Source: Palsa-883 sp963826975 (lineage in GTDB: Bacteria > Pseudomonadota > Alphaproteobacteria > Acetobacterales > Acetobacteraceae). Taken from it: a stretch of DNA of 64,000 bases. A model generated the notes under the pieces. It was not told the DNA's origin. It did no database searches and saw nothing but the letters and a program-made list of their open reading frames with translations. The stretch's first letter is position 1. The number at the start of each line of letters is the position of its first letter. The position numbers were made by a program, and so were the translations under genes. The stretch lies in the NCBI GenBank assembly GCA_963826975.1, contig CAWGZJ010000007.1, positions 124,001-188,000 of the forward strand. The letters run 5' to 3'. Positions 43,038-50,634 of this stretch are shown here, piece by piece.

Positions 43038-43535
43038 TTAGATCGGGTAAACCAACGATGTCGGAATGATCGTCGAGTCGTAGATGCAGAGCCGCTCGGC
43101 GAAACGCAGGGCGCCGGCGTCTTCGACTACCCTGTCGTGGGTGCGGCCGCACAGGAACAGCTCGCTTGGTTGGTTGGGCATGGTCTGGAAGAGTGCGAAG
43201 TTTGCTGTCAGGCGCAGGCCGTCCTCGGCTGCCGCGCGCAGGCAGATGCCGCTGGTGATCCGGCTGATGATCCTGGGGGCGTAGACCGACGTTTCACGCA
43301 GTGCGACCACACGGTCTTCCAGCATGGCGCGGCTCTCGCAGTAGATTACCGCGATCGGCATGCCGCGTTCGTGATTTTCGCGCGGCAGGATTTTGTAGAC
43401 ACAGGTTTCGGTGAACATCGTCGGCCAGCGTTCCAGGTCGCCGTCGTTCAGGGCGTCATCGTATGCGCAATAAAGATCGGCGAGGCGGGCGCGCAGGTCC
43501 AGTGCGGCATTCACGCCCGGTGCGGCGGCGATCAT
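43038..43535 (-). CDS. Aromatic-ring-hydroxylating dioxygenase, small subunit
   Basis: 165 residues of the NTF2-like beta-subunit fold: LADLYCAYDDALNDGDLERWPTMFTETCVYKI near the N-terminus and the RRIISRITSG-like ISRITSGI segment. The small subunit is structural and supports the alpha hexamer. It starts 6 bases after the alpha-subunit stop, so the two are one transcript. A ferredoxin and reductase needed for activity are not in this neighbourhood. Confidence 0.9.
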   Translation of the reverse strand: MIAAAPGVNAALDLRARLADLYCAYDDALNDGDLERWPTMFTETCVYKILPRENHERGMPIAVIYCESRAMLEDRVVALRETSVYAPRIISRITSGICLRAAAEDGLRLTANFALFQTMPNQPSELFLCGRTHDRVVEDAGALRFAERLCIYDSTIIPTSLVYPI

Positions 43536-43541
43536 TGCGGA

Positions 43542-44810
43542 TCACAACTCCATGACGGCGCGGTAGTGCTGATAGAACCCGCGAATTGCGGTTTCCGTTA
43601 CCATGTGCGGTGTGTTTTCCACGCCTCGGCCGCCCATCTCGACGACGCCCAACCGGTCGTCGTTGCCGTCGAGCCCCGATTGGGTCAGCAGCATCGCCTC
43701 GCTGTCATCGAGCGAAACGAGGCCGGCGGGGCCCATCAGATTGGCCTGGCGCAGCCGCCGCTGCCGCATCTCCGGCGTGTCGTCGGCGTATCCGAAGAAG
43801 GTCCATGCCAGGTCGAAGCTGCGCGCGTCCAGCGGAACGATCTGGCGCATCGCCAGCGTGTTGGATTGCTGCTGGACGATCAGATTGGGCCACAGCGTCT
43901 GCATGACAACGGTGGCGTCGCCGGGGAACTCACGCACCGGGTCGAGCAGACGCGGATCGCGCAACGCGAAGTCCTGCTTGAACGCGCGCATCTGCGAAGT
44001 CGCGTCGTTCGCCTGTTGCGCGCCGCGGCGGCTGACCAGCACGGCGTGCCGGCCGGTATCGTCCATTTCGACAGAGGATTGTTGATCGAGACGGAACAGT
44101 CCGAAGGTGACAAGGAACACATGCAGCAGGCTGGCGTGATACGGGTCCTTGATGTTCTCGAACATCAGCTTCCAGTTGCTGGGGATGCGCTGGCGCATAT
44201 GGCCGAGCACGACGAGTTCGCGGCCGTCGAACACCCGATCGAACCAGCCCAGCATGCCGGGGCCGAGGTAGGTTTCCAGCGATTCGTTGGGCGCACCGAA
44301 GCTGGCGAAGACGACGCCGTGGCGGCAGGTTACCGCGAGGCGTTGCAAGCCGTGCGCCTCGGTTTGGAAGTCGGTGGGCATGCCGCCCTGCGCGCGGTAG
44401 CCGCGGCGGAACGGCAGGCCGAGCAGGTTGCCCTGCAGGTCGTATGTCCATTGATGATAGGGGCAGGTGAATTCTTTCGCGGACCCGTGATTGGCTGTGC
44501 AGAACTGCATGCCGCGATGGGCGCAACTGTTGAGCAGGACGTTGATTTCGCCGTCGCGGCCGCGGACGGCGACGACCTCGCGCGGGCCGAGTTGGCTTCG
44601 CTGGAAGTCGCCTGGGTTGGGGATTTCCGCTTCGAGACAGACGTAGAGCCAGTCGTTCGCGCCGAAAATGCGCTCGGTCTCGCGGGCGAAGATGTCGGGG
44701 TCGGTGTAGACCCAGTTGGGGACGCGCGAGGGGCCTTGCTCCGGCCATGCGCGTGTGTGGCGCATCGGTGGTGGCGATTCAAGAAGACGTTCCGGGTTCG
44801 CTGATGGCAT
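43542..44810 (-). CDS. Aromatic-ring-hydroxylating dioxygenase, Rieske alpha subunit
   Basis: 422 residues. Rieske [2Fe-2S] ligands Cys96-x-His98 (NSCAHRG) and Cys116-x2-His119 (TCPYH). The mononuclear iron site follows DxxHxxxxH in ENIKDPYHASLLH (about 205-217), with the C-terminal catalytic domain up to 422. Resembles anthranilate/salicylate/terephthalate-type dioxygenases acting on an aromatic acid or amine. GGAGGACACC precedes the ATG at 44810. It may work with the LLM enzyme downstream in an aromatic pathway. Confidence 0.93.
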   Translation of the reverse strand: MPSANPERLLESPPPMRHTRAWPEQGPSRVPNWVYTDPDIFARETERIFGANDWLYVCLEAEIPNPGDFQRSQLGPREVVAVRGRDGEINVLLNSCAHRGMQFCTANHGSAKEFTCPYHQWTYDLQGNLLGLPFRRGYRAQGGMPTDFQTEAHGLQRLAVTCRHGVVFASFGAPNESLETYLGPGMLGWFDRVFDGRELVVLGHMRQRIPSNWKLMFENIKDPYHASLLHVFLVTFGLFRLDQQSSVEMDDTGRHAVLVSRRGAQQANDATSQMRAFKQDFALRDPRLLDPVREFPGDATVVMQTLWPNLIVQQQSNTLAMRQIVPLDARSFDLAWTFFGYADDTPEMRQRRLRQANLMGPAGLVSLDDSEAMLLTQSGLDGNDDRLGVVEMGGRGVENTPHMVTETAIRGFYQHYRAVMEL

Positions 44811-44938
44811 GGTGTCCTCCCGCGTGGCGGTCGTTGCCGCCAGTCGGCGCCCTCGGCGTGCCGGCCGTCAAGTCAAAGATGGCGCTGGCTTAACCGGCGC
44901 CCACGACAATGGGTCAGATTCGGGATAGGCTCGATGTT

Positions 44939-45262
44939 ATGACAAGACGCGCCCCATCGCGGACCAAGTTGCTGGCGACGCTACGCGCGCACGAGGCGGA
45001 GTTGCGTGCACGGGGGATCGAGGCGATCACGCTGTTTGGCTCCGTTGCACGTGGCGCCGCGGGAGCGCAATCGGACGTGGATCTGGCGATCCGGCCGGGC
45101 GCTACATTCTCGGCCGGCGGGTTCGACTATTTTGGTCAGATCGAGAACCTGCGGGAACACCTTGTTGCGCTGCTGGGATGTGAGGTCGATCTGGTGGAGG
45201 AACCACCTCGGGATCAACGCCTGAAGCAGGTCATCGAGCGGGAAGGCGTGCGTGCCTTCTAG
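44939..45262 (+). CDS. mntA: MntA-type minimal nucleotidyltransferase (antitoxin)
   Basis: 107 residues from the ATG at 44939 (44909 is in frame and possible). The nucleotidyltransferase active site is GSVARGAAGAQSDVDLAI (about 33-50), the GSxxRGxxxxxSDxDL pattern. In characterised pairs MntA AMPylates the partner HepT ribonuclease and so neutralises it. The downstream gene overlaps by 11 bases and encodes the HepT-like partner. Confidence 0.88.
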   Translation: MTRRAPSRTKLLATLRAHEAELRARGIEAITLFGSVARGAAGAQSDVDLAIRPGATFSAGGFDYFGQIENLREHLVALLGCEVDLVEEPPRDQRLKQVIEREGVRAF

Positions 45263-45617
45263 CCGCCCCGCGATCCGGTTCCTGGATATCCTCGACAATA
45301 TCCGGCTGGTGCAGAGCTATGTCCAAGGCATGGACAGGGCCGCGTTCGAGGCTGATCGACGCACGCGCGACGCGGTGGAGCGATGTCTGGAGCGGGTGAG
45401 CGAGGCGGCGGCGAAGCTGGGGGAGCAGGCGGACGAGCTGGCACCAGGACCGGCGTGGCATGCGGTGCGGGCATTCGGCAACGTGCTGCGCCATGCGTAT
45501 GACCAGGTCGACCCGGTGCGGATTTGGGAGGTCGTCACTCGCGACCTGCCGGACCTGGCGACCGCTGCCGAGGCCGCCCTGACCCGCCTCGATCCGGGGG
45601 TCGATCCGGAGCCGTAG
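45252..45617 (+). CDS. hepT: HepT-like HEPN protein (DUF86), variant active site
   Basis: 121 residues, all helical. The HEPN motif region reads PAWHAVRAFGNVLRHAYDQVD (about 80-100). Compared with the canonical RNxLVHxY, the first arginine is Gly and the residue before His is Arg (G-N-V-L-R-H-A-Y). The tyrosine that becomes AMPylated in characterised HepT is kept. It is therefore a toxin of the MntA/HepT type with either an altered or a weakened RNase site. GTG start inside the end of mntA. Confidence 0.87.
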   Translation: MPSSRPAIRFLDILDNIRLVQSYVQGMDRAAFEADRRTRDAVERCLERVSEAAAKLGEQADELAPGPAWHAVRAFGNVLRHAYDQVDPVRIWEVVTRDLPDLATAAEAALTRLDPGVDPEP

Positions 45618-45672
45618 GCACCGGATGACGTGATCGGGACGGTTGCGTAGACGCGGCGGCCCGCGCCACCCA

Positions 45673-46893
45673 TCAAGCCGGTAGCGCGCGCAGCACCCGT
45701 GCCTCGCGGATCGGCAGATTGATCAGTGCGGCGAATAGCGCCAACCCGGCATCCGCGTACCACATCCAGTTGTAGTCGCCGAACCGCGCCACCGCGATTC
45801 CGCCCAGCCAGGCGCCGAAGAATCCGCCGATCTGGTGCGACAGTAGCGTCAGTCCGAACAGCGTGGCCAGGTAGCGCACGCCGAACAGCTTGCCGACCAG
45901 CCCGGCGGTCGGCGGCACCGTCGAAAGCCAGGTCAGGCCCAGCACAATCGCAAACACATAGAACGTCAGCGGTGTTTTCGGCGCCGCCATGAACCCCAGC
46001 ACCGCGACCGCGCGGGTGAAATACACACTGAACAGCAGCAGTTTCATCCGCCGCCGCCCGCCGAGCCAGCCGACGGTCAGGCTGCCCACGACGTTGGACA
46101 ACCCTATCAGCGCGAGCGAATTGGCCGAGACCAGCGGGTTGAGCCCGCACAATTGCACCTGGCCCGGCAGATGCGTCACCAGGAACGCCACATGGAACCC
46201 GCAGGTGAAGAAGCCGAGATGCAGGCACCAATAACTGGTGTTGCGCGCGGCCACGCGGAGCTGGTCGCCCAGGGTCAGCGCTTCGCCGTGGGCGGCGGCG
46301 GTCCGCGCTTCGCCGCGACCGCGCAACGGCCAGGCCAGCGGTATCGTTGCCAGGCAGAACGCCGCCATCGTCAGCAGCGCGGTGACCCAGCCGAAGCCGA
46401 TGATCAGCACCTGCAGGAGCGGGGCGAAGACGAACTGGCCAAACGAACCGCCGGCGTTGATCAGTCCGGCGCCGAACGAACGTCGTTCCGCGGGTAGTCG
46501 TTGCAGCACGGCGCCGATCAGGATGGAGAAGCTGCCGGCGCCGGCACCGGTGGCGGTCAGCACCCCCAGCACCAGGATCAGCTCGAACTCGGTATGGACG
46601 AACGGGGTCAGCGCGATGCCGGCGGCCAACATCAGCCCGCCGACCACCAACACCCGCCCGGGGCCGAACCGATCCGCCAGCGCGCCGAATATCGGCTGCG
46701 CCAACCCCCAGGTGAACTGGCCGATCGCCGCGGCCAGGCTGATCGCGACGATGCCCAGGCCGGTCGCCGCATTCAGCGGGGCGATGAACAGGCCGATGGT
46801 CTGGCGCGAGCCCATCGTGATCATCAGGATCGCCGAAGCGATCAGCAGCAGCATCCCGGTGGCTCGCGCGGGGCGGTTCATGGTGCGGCTCAT
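45673..46893 (-). CDS. MFS transporter
   Basis: 406 residues, 12 membrane helices. MGSRQTIGLFIAPLNAATGLGI (about 27-48) and the ADRFGPGRVLVVGGLM loop (about 72-88) place it near the oxalate/formate and monocarboxylate (OFA/MCP-like) group. It diverges from a TetR gene; the palindrome at 47033-47048 lies in the shared promoter region, so the TetR protein probably controls it. A second MFS gene follows the TetR gene. Confidence 0.9.
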   Translation of the reverse strand: MSRTMNRPARATGMLLLIASAILMITMGSRQTIGLFIAPLNAATGLGIVAISLAAAIGQFTWGLAQPIFGALADRFGPGRVLVVGGLMLAAGIALTPFVHTEFELILVLGVLTATGAGAGSFSILIGAVLQRLPAERRSFGAGLINAGGSFGQFVFAPLLQVLIIGFGWVTALLTMAAFCLATIPLAWPLRGRGEARTAAAHGEALTLGDQLRVAARNTSYWCLHLGFFTCGFHVAFLVTHLPGQVQLCGLNPLVSANSLALIGLSNVVGSLTVGWLGGRRRMKLLLFSVYFTRAVAVLGFMAAPKTPLTFYVFAIVLGLTWLSTVPPTAGLVGKLFGVRYLATLFGLTLLSHQIGGFFGAWLGGIAVARFGDYNWMWYADAGLALFAALINLPIREARVLRALPA

Positions 46894-47032
46894 GGGGCGA
46901 TGCGTTAAGGCCGGGTGTGGTCGGGGGATAGGTCCAATAGCTGGGGACGCCGGTCGCCAATGGCACGGTGCGGCGTGGTATCAGACCCCTGGCTGATCGA
47001 TGCGGTGATGTTTTGGGGTTGCATTCCCTTAA

Positions 47033-47048
47033 CATGATAACTATCATG
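47033..47048. promoter_or_regulatory. Perfect 16-bp palindrome, TetR operator candidate
   Basis: CATGATAACTATCATG (7-base arms, AC centre) lies 140 bases before the divergent MFS start and overlaps one of the candidate tetR start codons (47046). This is the expected place for autoregulation and control of both MFS genes. Confidence 0.6.
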
Positions 47049-47651
47049 AAAGGCATGAGAGTCAACCGCGAAACCTTGGCGGCGCACCGCGCTGCCATTC
47101 TGACCCAGGCCGGCAGGTTGTTCCGCCGGCACGGCATCGATGGCGTCGCGGTCGCCGATATCACCGGCGCGGCGGGTCTCACTCATGGCGCCTTCTATGG
47201 GCACTTTCCCAGCAAGTCCGCGCTGGCGGCCGACACCTGCCGCGAATCCCTGGAACACGCCGCGGCAACCTGGCGTCAGCGCGCGGCCGCGGCCAAGCAC
47301 GCCGGCGCGGACCCGATCGCCGCGTTGATCGACGCTTACCTGACGCCCGCGAGGCGCGACCAGCCAGACTCCAGTTGCATGCTCGCGGCGCTGGGCGCGG
47401 AGACCAGCCGCGATCCACAGTTGCGTTCCGCCATGGCAACCGGGGTCAATTCACTCGTTGCCGTGCTGACCGAATTGATCGCGGAACGTCGACCCGATGC
47501 CGTCCCGGCCGCGCATGTCCAGGCCGCGCTGGCGGCGTTGGCGGCAATGAGTGGTGGACTGACCCTGGCGCGCACGCTGGCCGGCGACCCCGAGCACTCC
47601 GCCGCCGTCTTGCAGGGTGCTGCCGCCCTCGCCAAACGCGCCGGCACATAA
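47046..47651 (+). CDS. TetR-family transcriptional regulator
   Basis: 201 residues from 47046; ATGs at 47034 and 47055 are alternatives. N-terminal helix-turn-helix: RAAILTQAGRLFRRHGIDGVAVADITGAAGLTHGAFYGHFPSKSAL (about 14-58, the TetR_N signature). The C-terminal ligand domain (about 80-200) contains one cysteine. It is flanked by an MFS gene on each side and likely represses export or uptake until a ligand binds. Its last 21 coding bases are duplicated directly downstream. Confidence 0.9.
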   Translation: MKGMRVNRETLAAHRAAILTQAGRLFRRHGIDGVAVADITGAAGLTHGAFYGHFPSKSALAADTCRESLEHAAATWRQRAAAAKHAGADPIAALIDAYLTPARRDQPDSSCMLAALGAETSRDPQLRSAMATGVNSLVAVLTELIAERRPDAVPAAHVQAALAALAAMSGGLTLARTLAGDPEHSAAVLQGAAALAKRAGT

Positions 47652-47686
47652 CCCCCTGGCCAAACGCGCCGGCACATAAGGAATCC
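47631..47686. repeat. Direct duplication of the tetR 3' end
   Basis: GCCAAACGCGCCGGCACATAA, one base over twenty, occurs at 47631-47651 (codons for AKRAGT and stop) and again at 47659-47679, a 28-bp period. The second copy supplies part of the MFS ribosome binding region (AAGGA). Confidence 0.85.
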
Positions 47687-47691
47687 CGACC

Positions 47692-48990
47692 ATGCTCTCT
47701 GGTGTGTTGGCGCCCGCCCTGGCGCGCCGCGGCATTCATTACGGATGGGCGGTTGTCGCCGTCGCCTTCCTGACCATGCTGGCGACCTCGGCCGCGATGG
47801 GCATGCCCGGCGTGCTGCTGTTGCCGTTGAAGAACGAGTTCGGCTGGGACCTCGGCGCGATCTCGGGCGCGCTGGCACTGCGGCTTCTGCTGTTCGGACT
47901 GGTGGCGCCGTTCGCCGCGGCACTGATGCAGCGCTACGGCATGCGCGCCGTGGTCGGTTCGGCGCTCGGCATGATCGTGTTCGGGCTGGCGCTAGCCACC
48001 CAGATGACGGCGCTGTGGCAGCTTTGGGTCACCTGGGGGGTGATGCTTGGGCTGTCGACCGGCGTGACCGCCAATGTGCTGGGCGCGACGGTCGCCAATC
48101 GCTGGTTCACCGCGCGGCGCGGACTGGTCGTGGGTTTGCTCAGCGCCAGCAGCGCCACCGGCCAATTGCTGTTCCTGCCGGTGGCGGCCTGGTTGTCGAT
48201 CCATATGGGCTGGCGCCTGGCGATGGTGCCGGCTGCCGGTCTGTGCCTGGTTTGCCTGACGCTGGTGCTGCTGGTGATGCGCGATCATCCGGGCGAGCTT
48301 GCACTGGCGTCGTATGGCGAGATCGCTATCGTTCCGCCTCCGTCGCGGCGGGCCGGCGGCAACGCGCTGAAGCTGAGCTTCGCGGCGCTGACCCGGGCCG
48401 GCGCCAATCGCACATTCTGGATCCTGTTCGGCTCGTTTTTTGTCTGCGGCCTGTCTACCAATGGGTTGGTGCAGAACCATTTCATTCCGCTGTGCCATGA
48501 TTTCGGCATGGACGCGGTGGCCGCATCCGGCGTGCTGGCGATGATGGGCGCGTGCGATTTCGTCGGCACGATCGGGTCAGGGTGGTTGTCGGACCGGTTC
48601 GACAACCGCTGGCTGCTGTTCTGGTATTACGGCCTGCGGGGGCTGAGCCTGCTGGCGCTGCCGTATTCGTCTTTCTCGTTCTACGGGCTGAGTTTGTTCG
48701 CGGTGTTTTATGGGCTGGATTGGATCGCCACCGTGCCGCCCACGGTCAAGCTGACGGCGCAGGCGTTCGGGCGAGAGCAGGCCCCGCTGGTGTTCGGCTG
48801 GATCTTTACCGCCCACCAGATGGGCGCCGCGGTCGCCGCGCTGGGTGCCGGCGTGTCGCGCGATGCGTTGTCGAGCTACCTGCCGGCGTTTGCCGCCGCC
48901 GGTGTGGCCTGCGTGTTGGCGGCGGTTGCGGTGCTGGCGATGCGCCGGCGTGTGACCGATGCCGCCGGGGTTGCCGCACCGGCGGAGTAA
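47692..48990 (+). CDS. MFS transporter
   Basis: 432 residues, about 12 membrane helices. The start IHYGWAVVAVAFLTMLATSAAMGMPGVLLLPL is characteristic of the oxalate/formate-antiporter-like branch. A cytoplasmic loop after helix 6 (about 195-235) is charged. AAGGA lies 10 bases before the ATG. It follows tetR by 40 bases and forms a divergent pair of MFS genes with 45673-46893 around that regulator. Confidence 0.92.
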   Translation: MLSGVLAPALARRGIHYGWAVVAVAFLTMLATSAAMGMPGVLLLPLKNEFGWDLGAISGALALRLLLFGLVAPFAAALMQRYGMRAVVGSALGMIVFGLALATQMTALWQLWVTWGVMLGLSTGVTANVLGATVANRWFTARRGLVVGLLSASSATGQLLFLPVAAWLSIHMGWRLAMVPAAGLCLVCLTLVLLVMRDHPGELALASYGEIAIVPPPSRRAGGNALKLSFAALTRAGANRTFWILFGSFFVCGLSTNGLVQNHFIPLCHDFGMDAVAASGVLAMMGACDFVGTIGSGWLSDRFDNRWLLFWYYGLRGLSLLALPYSSFSFYGLSLFAVFYGLDWIATVPPTVKLTAQAFGREQAPLVFGWIFTAHQMGAAVAALGAGVSRDALSSYLPAFAAAGVACVLAAVAVLAMRRRVTDAAGVAAPAE

Positions 48991-49071
48991 AGTCGGGCTG
49001 GATCGGTGGGCGCGGGCGGTCGAGGCCTTTACTGCAATGGCGCTGCGAATGAATAAGGCCTAAAAGGCATT

Positions 49072-49667
49072 ATGAGCGTAGCAGCGACCCTCGATCCCTC
49101 CCAGCGCCAGATTCTCGTTAATCTGGGCAATAGGCATGTCGTCTTCGGACCGTCCACTGGGTTGCCCCAGGTGATTCGTTTCGATCCTGGCAAAACTCCG
49201 AGATTTTGCCGCGTGTCGCCGATGAGGGCGAGGCCACCGAGGAGCGGATTGCCCAAACGCTGCGCGTGCCGGGAATGAAAAGATCGGCTGCGATCGATGG
49301 TGCCCCGCAAGCCGATGTTGAGCTGCTTGATGATGAAGGGAACCACATCCTTATCGACATCAAGGTAAGGGAACGCGATCCCAAGCAGCGCGATATCGAG
49401 CTGGCACGGCAACGTCTGACAGAGGCCGCCAGAATCGGCCAGACGCTGGAGGTCTGGCACTTCAATGTCGAGCGATTGAAGCTTGTCGTGATGAGCCTCG
49501 ATCGATCGGGTTTGCGGTTCGACGAGTTGATCCCACTCAACGTTTGGGAAAAGACTTCCGAGGGTGTGTTCGACCGATCCCGGGTGGTCGAGGAAGTGGA
49601 AGATTGGGTCCACCGGGTTGGAGCCTTGTACCGAAGACGTTCGGGCTTGGCTCGGCGATCGGCCTGA
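49072..49667 (+). pseudogene. Nuclease-like protein gene split by a one-base frameshift
   Basis: The first part reads from ATG 49072 (MSVAATLDPSQRQILVNLGN); after DPGK (about 49190) the sensible frame changes, continuing SEILPRVADEGEATEERI to 49667. Adding one A to the AAAA run at about 49192 would restore one protein of about 198 residues. Residues around 92-110 (ADVELLDDEGNHILIDIKV) resemble the core of a PD-(D/E)xK nuclease with IDIK as the catalytic lysine strand; this family call is tentative. AAGG precedes the ATG. A real mutation, an assembly error or programmed slippage cannot be separated from sequence alone. Confidence 0.55.
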
Positions 49668-49698
49668 CTTGCGGTGCGAGCAGAGCCGCTCTGTGATC

Positions 49699-50019
49699 AT
49701 GTCCGAAGAGATGATGCAGCAATTTGCGGTGCCCGACCGGGACATTCCCGTGCTTGATATCCTCGACGTGGATCAAGTCATCGCCAGCTTTGTCCCGCGA
49801 GGGCTGTGGATGATCGGATCATGGGGACGGATCGATATCATCACCCGAGATCGGACCCGGGTACTGGTCGCACTGGGCGGCATGGGAAGCCTGGAGTGGC
49901 GGCTGGTCTCGCCTGAAGATCGGCAGCGAATGGTCCCCTTCGACAATGAGGCATTGCTCGCGCTCATACCACCGGCCCTAATTCCCGACCCTTCGGCCGG
50001 TGTCGGTCCGGTGGTATGA
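49699..50019 (+). CDS. Hypothetical protein next to nuclease-like and HEPN genes
   Basis: 106 residues (MSEEMMQQFAVPDRDIPVLDILDVDQVIASF...). Not recognised. Predominantly mixed alpha/beta, no signal peptide or membrane helix, with WGRIDIITRDRTRVLVALGGMGSLEWRLVS in the middle. Its 3' end is formed by one of the palindromic repeats (49965-50018), which encodes the last 18 residues, so the C-terminus may be a later addition. It follows the frameshifted gene by 31 bases and could share its transcript. Confidence 0.55.
   Translation: MSEEMMQQFAVPDRDIPVLDILDVDQVIASFVPRGLWMIGSWGRIDIITRDRTRVLVALGGMGSLEWRLVSPEDRQRMVPFDNEALLALIPPALIPDPSAGVGPVV
49965..50018. repeat. Palindromic repeat within a coding 3' end
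   Basis: CATACCACCGG (49965-49975) pairs with CCGGTGGTATG (50008-50018). The inner sequence ACCGGCCCTAA resembles half-sites of the GATACC family (for example 56175-56190 read on the minus strand). Confidence 0.65.
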
Positions 50020-50058
50020 TTCTTTGTTTGGCGCGCGGCCGCCCCGCCAACCCCGCGC

Positions 50059-50111
50059 GATACCAGCGGCCCGAAATGACGGAGGAGTCGTCATTTCGGG
50101 CCGCTGGTATC
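50059..50111. repeat. Perfect 22-bp-arm hairpin of the GATACC family
   Basis: Arms 50059-50080 and 50090-50111 are perfectly complementary, beginning GATACCAGCGGCCCGAAATG, with the 9-base loop GGAGGAGTC. The loop holds a strong Shine-Dalgarno sequence, and the hairpin ends 11 bases before the HEPN gene start. Confidence 0.88.
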
Positions 50112-50122
50112 ATTGGCCAACC

Positions 50123-50560
50123 ATGAGCCGCCTTACCGAAACACAACGGGCCTACAGCACTCTTGTCCAGCTCCTCGATCAGGAAATTCGCAAAAGAAGT
50201 GGATCAACACGGGATTTAGAGCGGTTTCGCGAGACGCTAGATGTCGCGTTCTACCTCTTGGGTTGGTCTCAGTTTGAGTATCTGGTCCGCCAGGAAGTTG
50301 AAGATCTCATCGATGAAAAGGCAAGGGCCAAGTCGGTAGAGCGCCACGCTTGGCGGTATTTGCAGGACAACCTGAAAGCCCTCGCTGTCCGACGGCGCCT
50401 CGACCTGATCTTCCACACCGAAACTGCTGTGCGTGTTCAACTGGACAAAGATTACGAACTCCGCAACGAGGCCGCACACAATTACCGGCACCTTCCGAAA
50501 GAAGCCAAAGACGTTTCAGCGTGGCTCCTGAAGCTGGAGGATCTGGTGGAGAAGTTCTGA
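50123..50560 (+). CDS. HEPN-domain protein with canonical RX4HXY motif
   Basis: 145 residues, almost entirely helical (MSRLTETQRAYSTLVQLLDQEIRK...). Near the end of the fold it reads RNEAAHNY (about 118-125), which fits the RX4H catalytic motif of HEPN ribonucleases and even the RX4HXY version of HepT toxins. It may therefore be an RNase toxin or defence effector. Only repeat DNA lies upstream; the hypothetical gene at 49699 and the broken nuclease-like gene are the neighbours. No antitoxin-like nucleotidyltransferase is adjacent. Confidence 0.68.
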   Translation: MSRLTETQRAYSTLVQLLDQEIRKRSGSTRDLERFRETLDVAFYLLGWSQFEYLVRQEVEDLIDEKARAKSVERHAWRYLQDNLKALAVRRRLDLIFHTETAVRVQLDKDYELRNEAAHNYRHLPKEAKDVSAWLLKLEDLVEKF

Positions 50561-50634
50561 GCGCTCCAGAAAAATCGAAGGTTGGGACCCACCCAATGCG
50601 GAAGTTCTGACGGACACACGCCCCAATCGTGCCG

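Noticed and set aside
42912..44804. Plus-strand frame of 630 codons opposite the Rieske genes
   Set aside because: It is exactly antisense to two well-recognised dioxygenase subunits, has no family match, and its length reflects high G+C and absence of stop codons.
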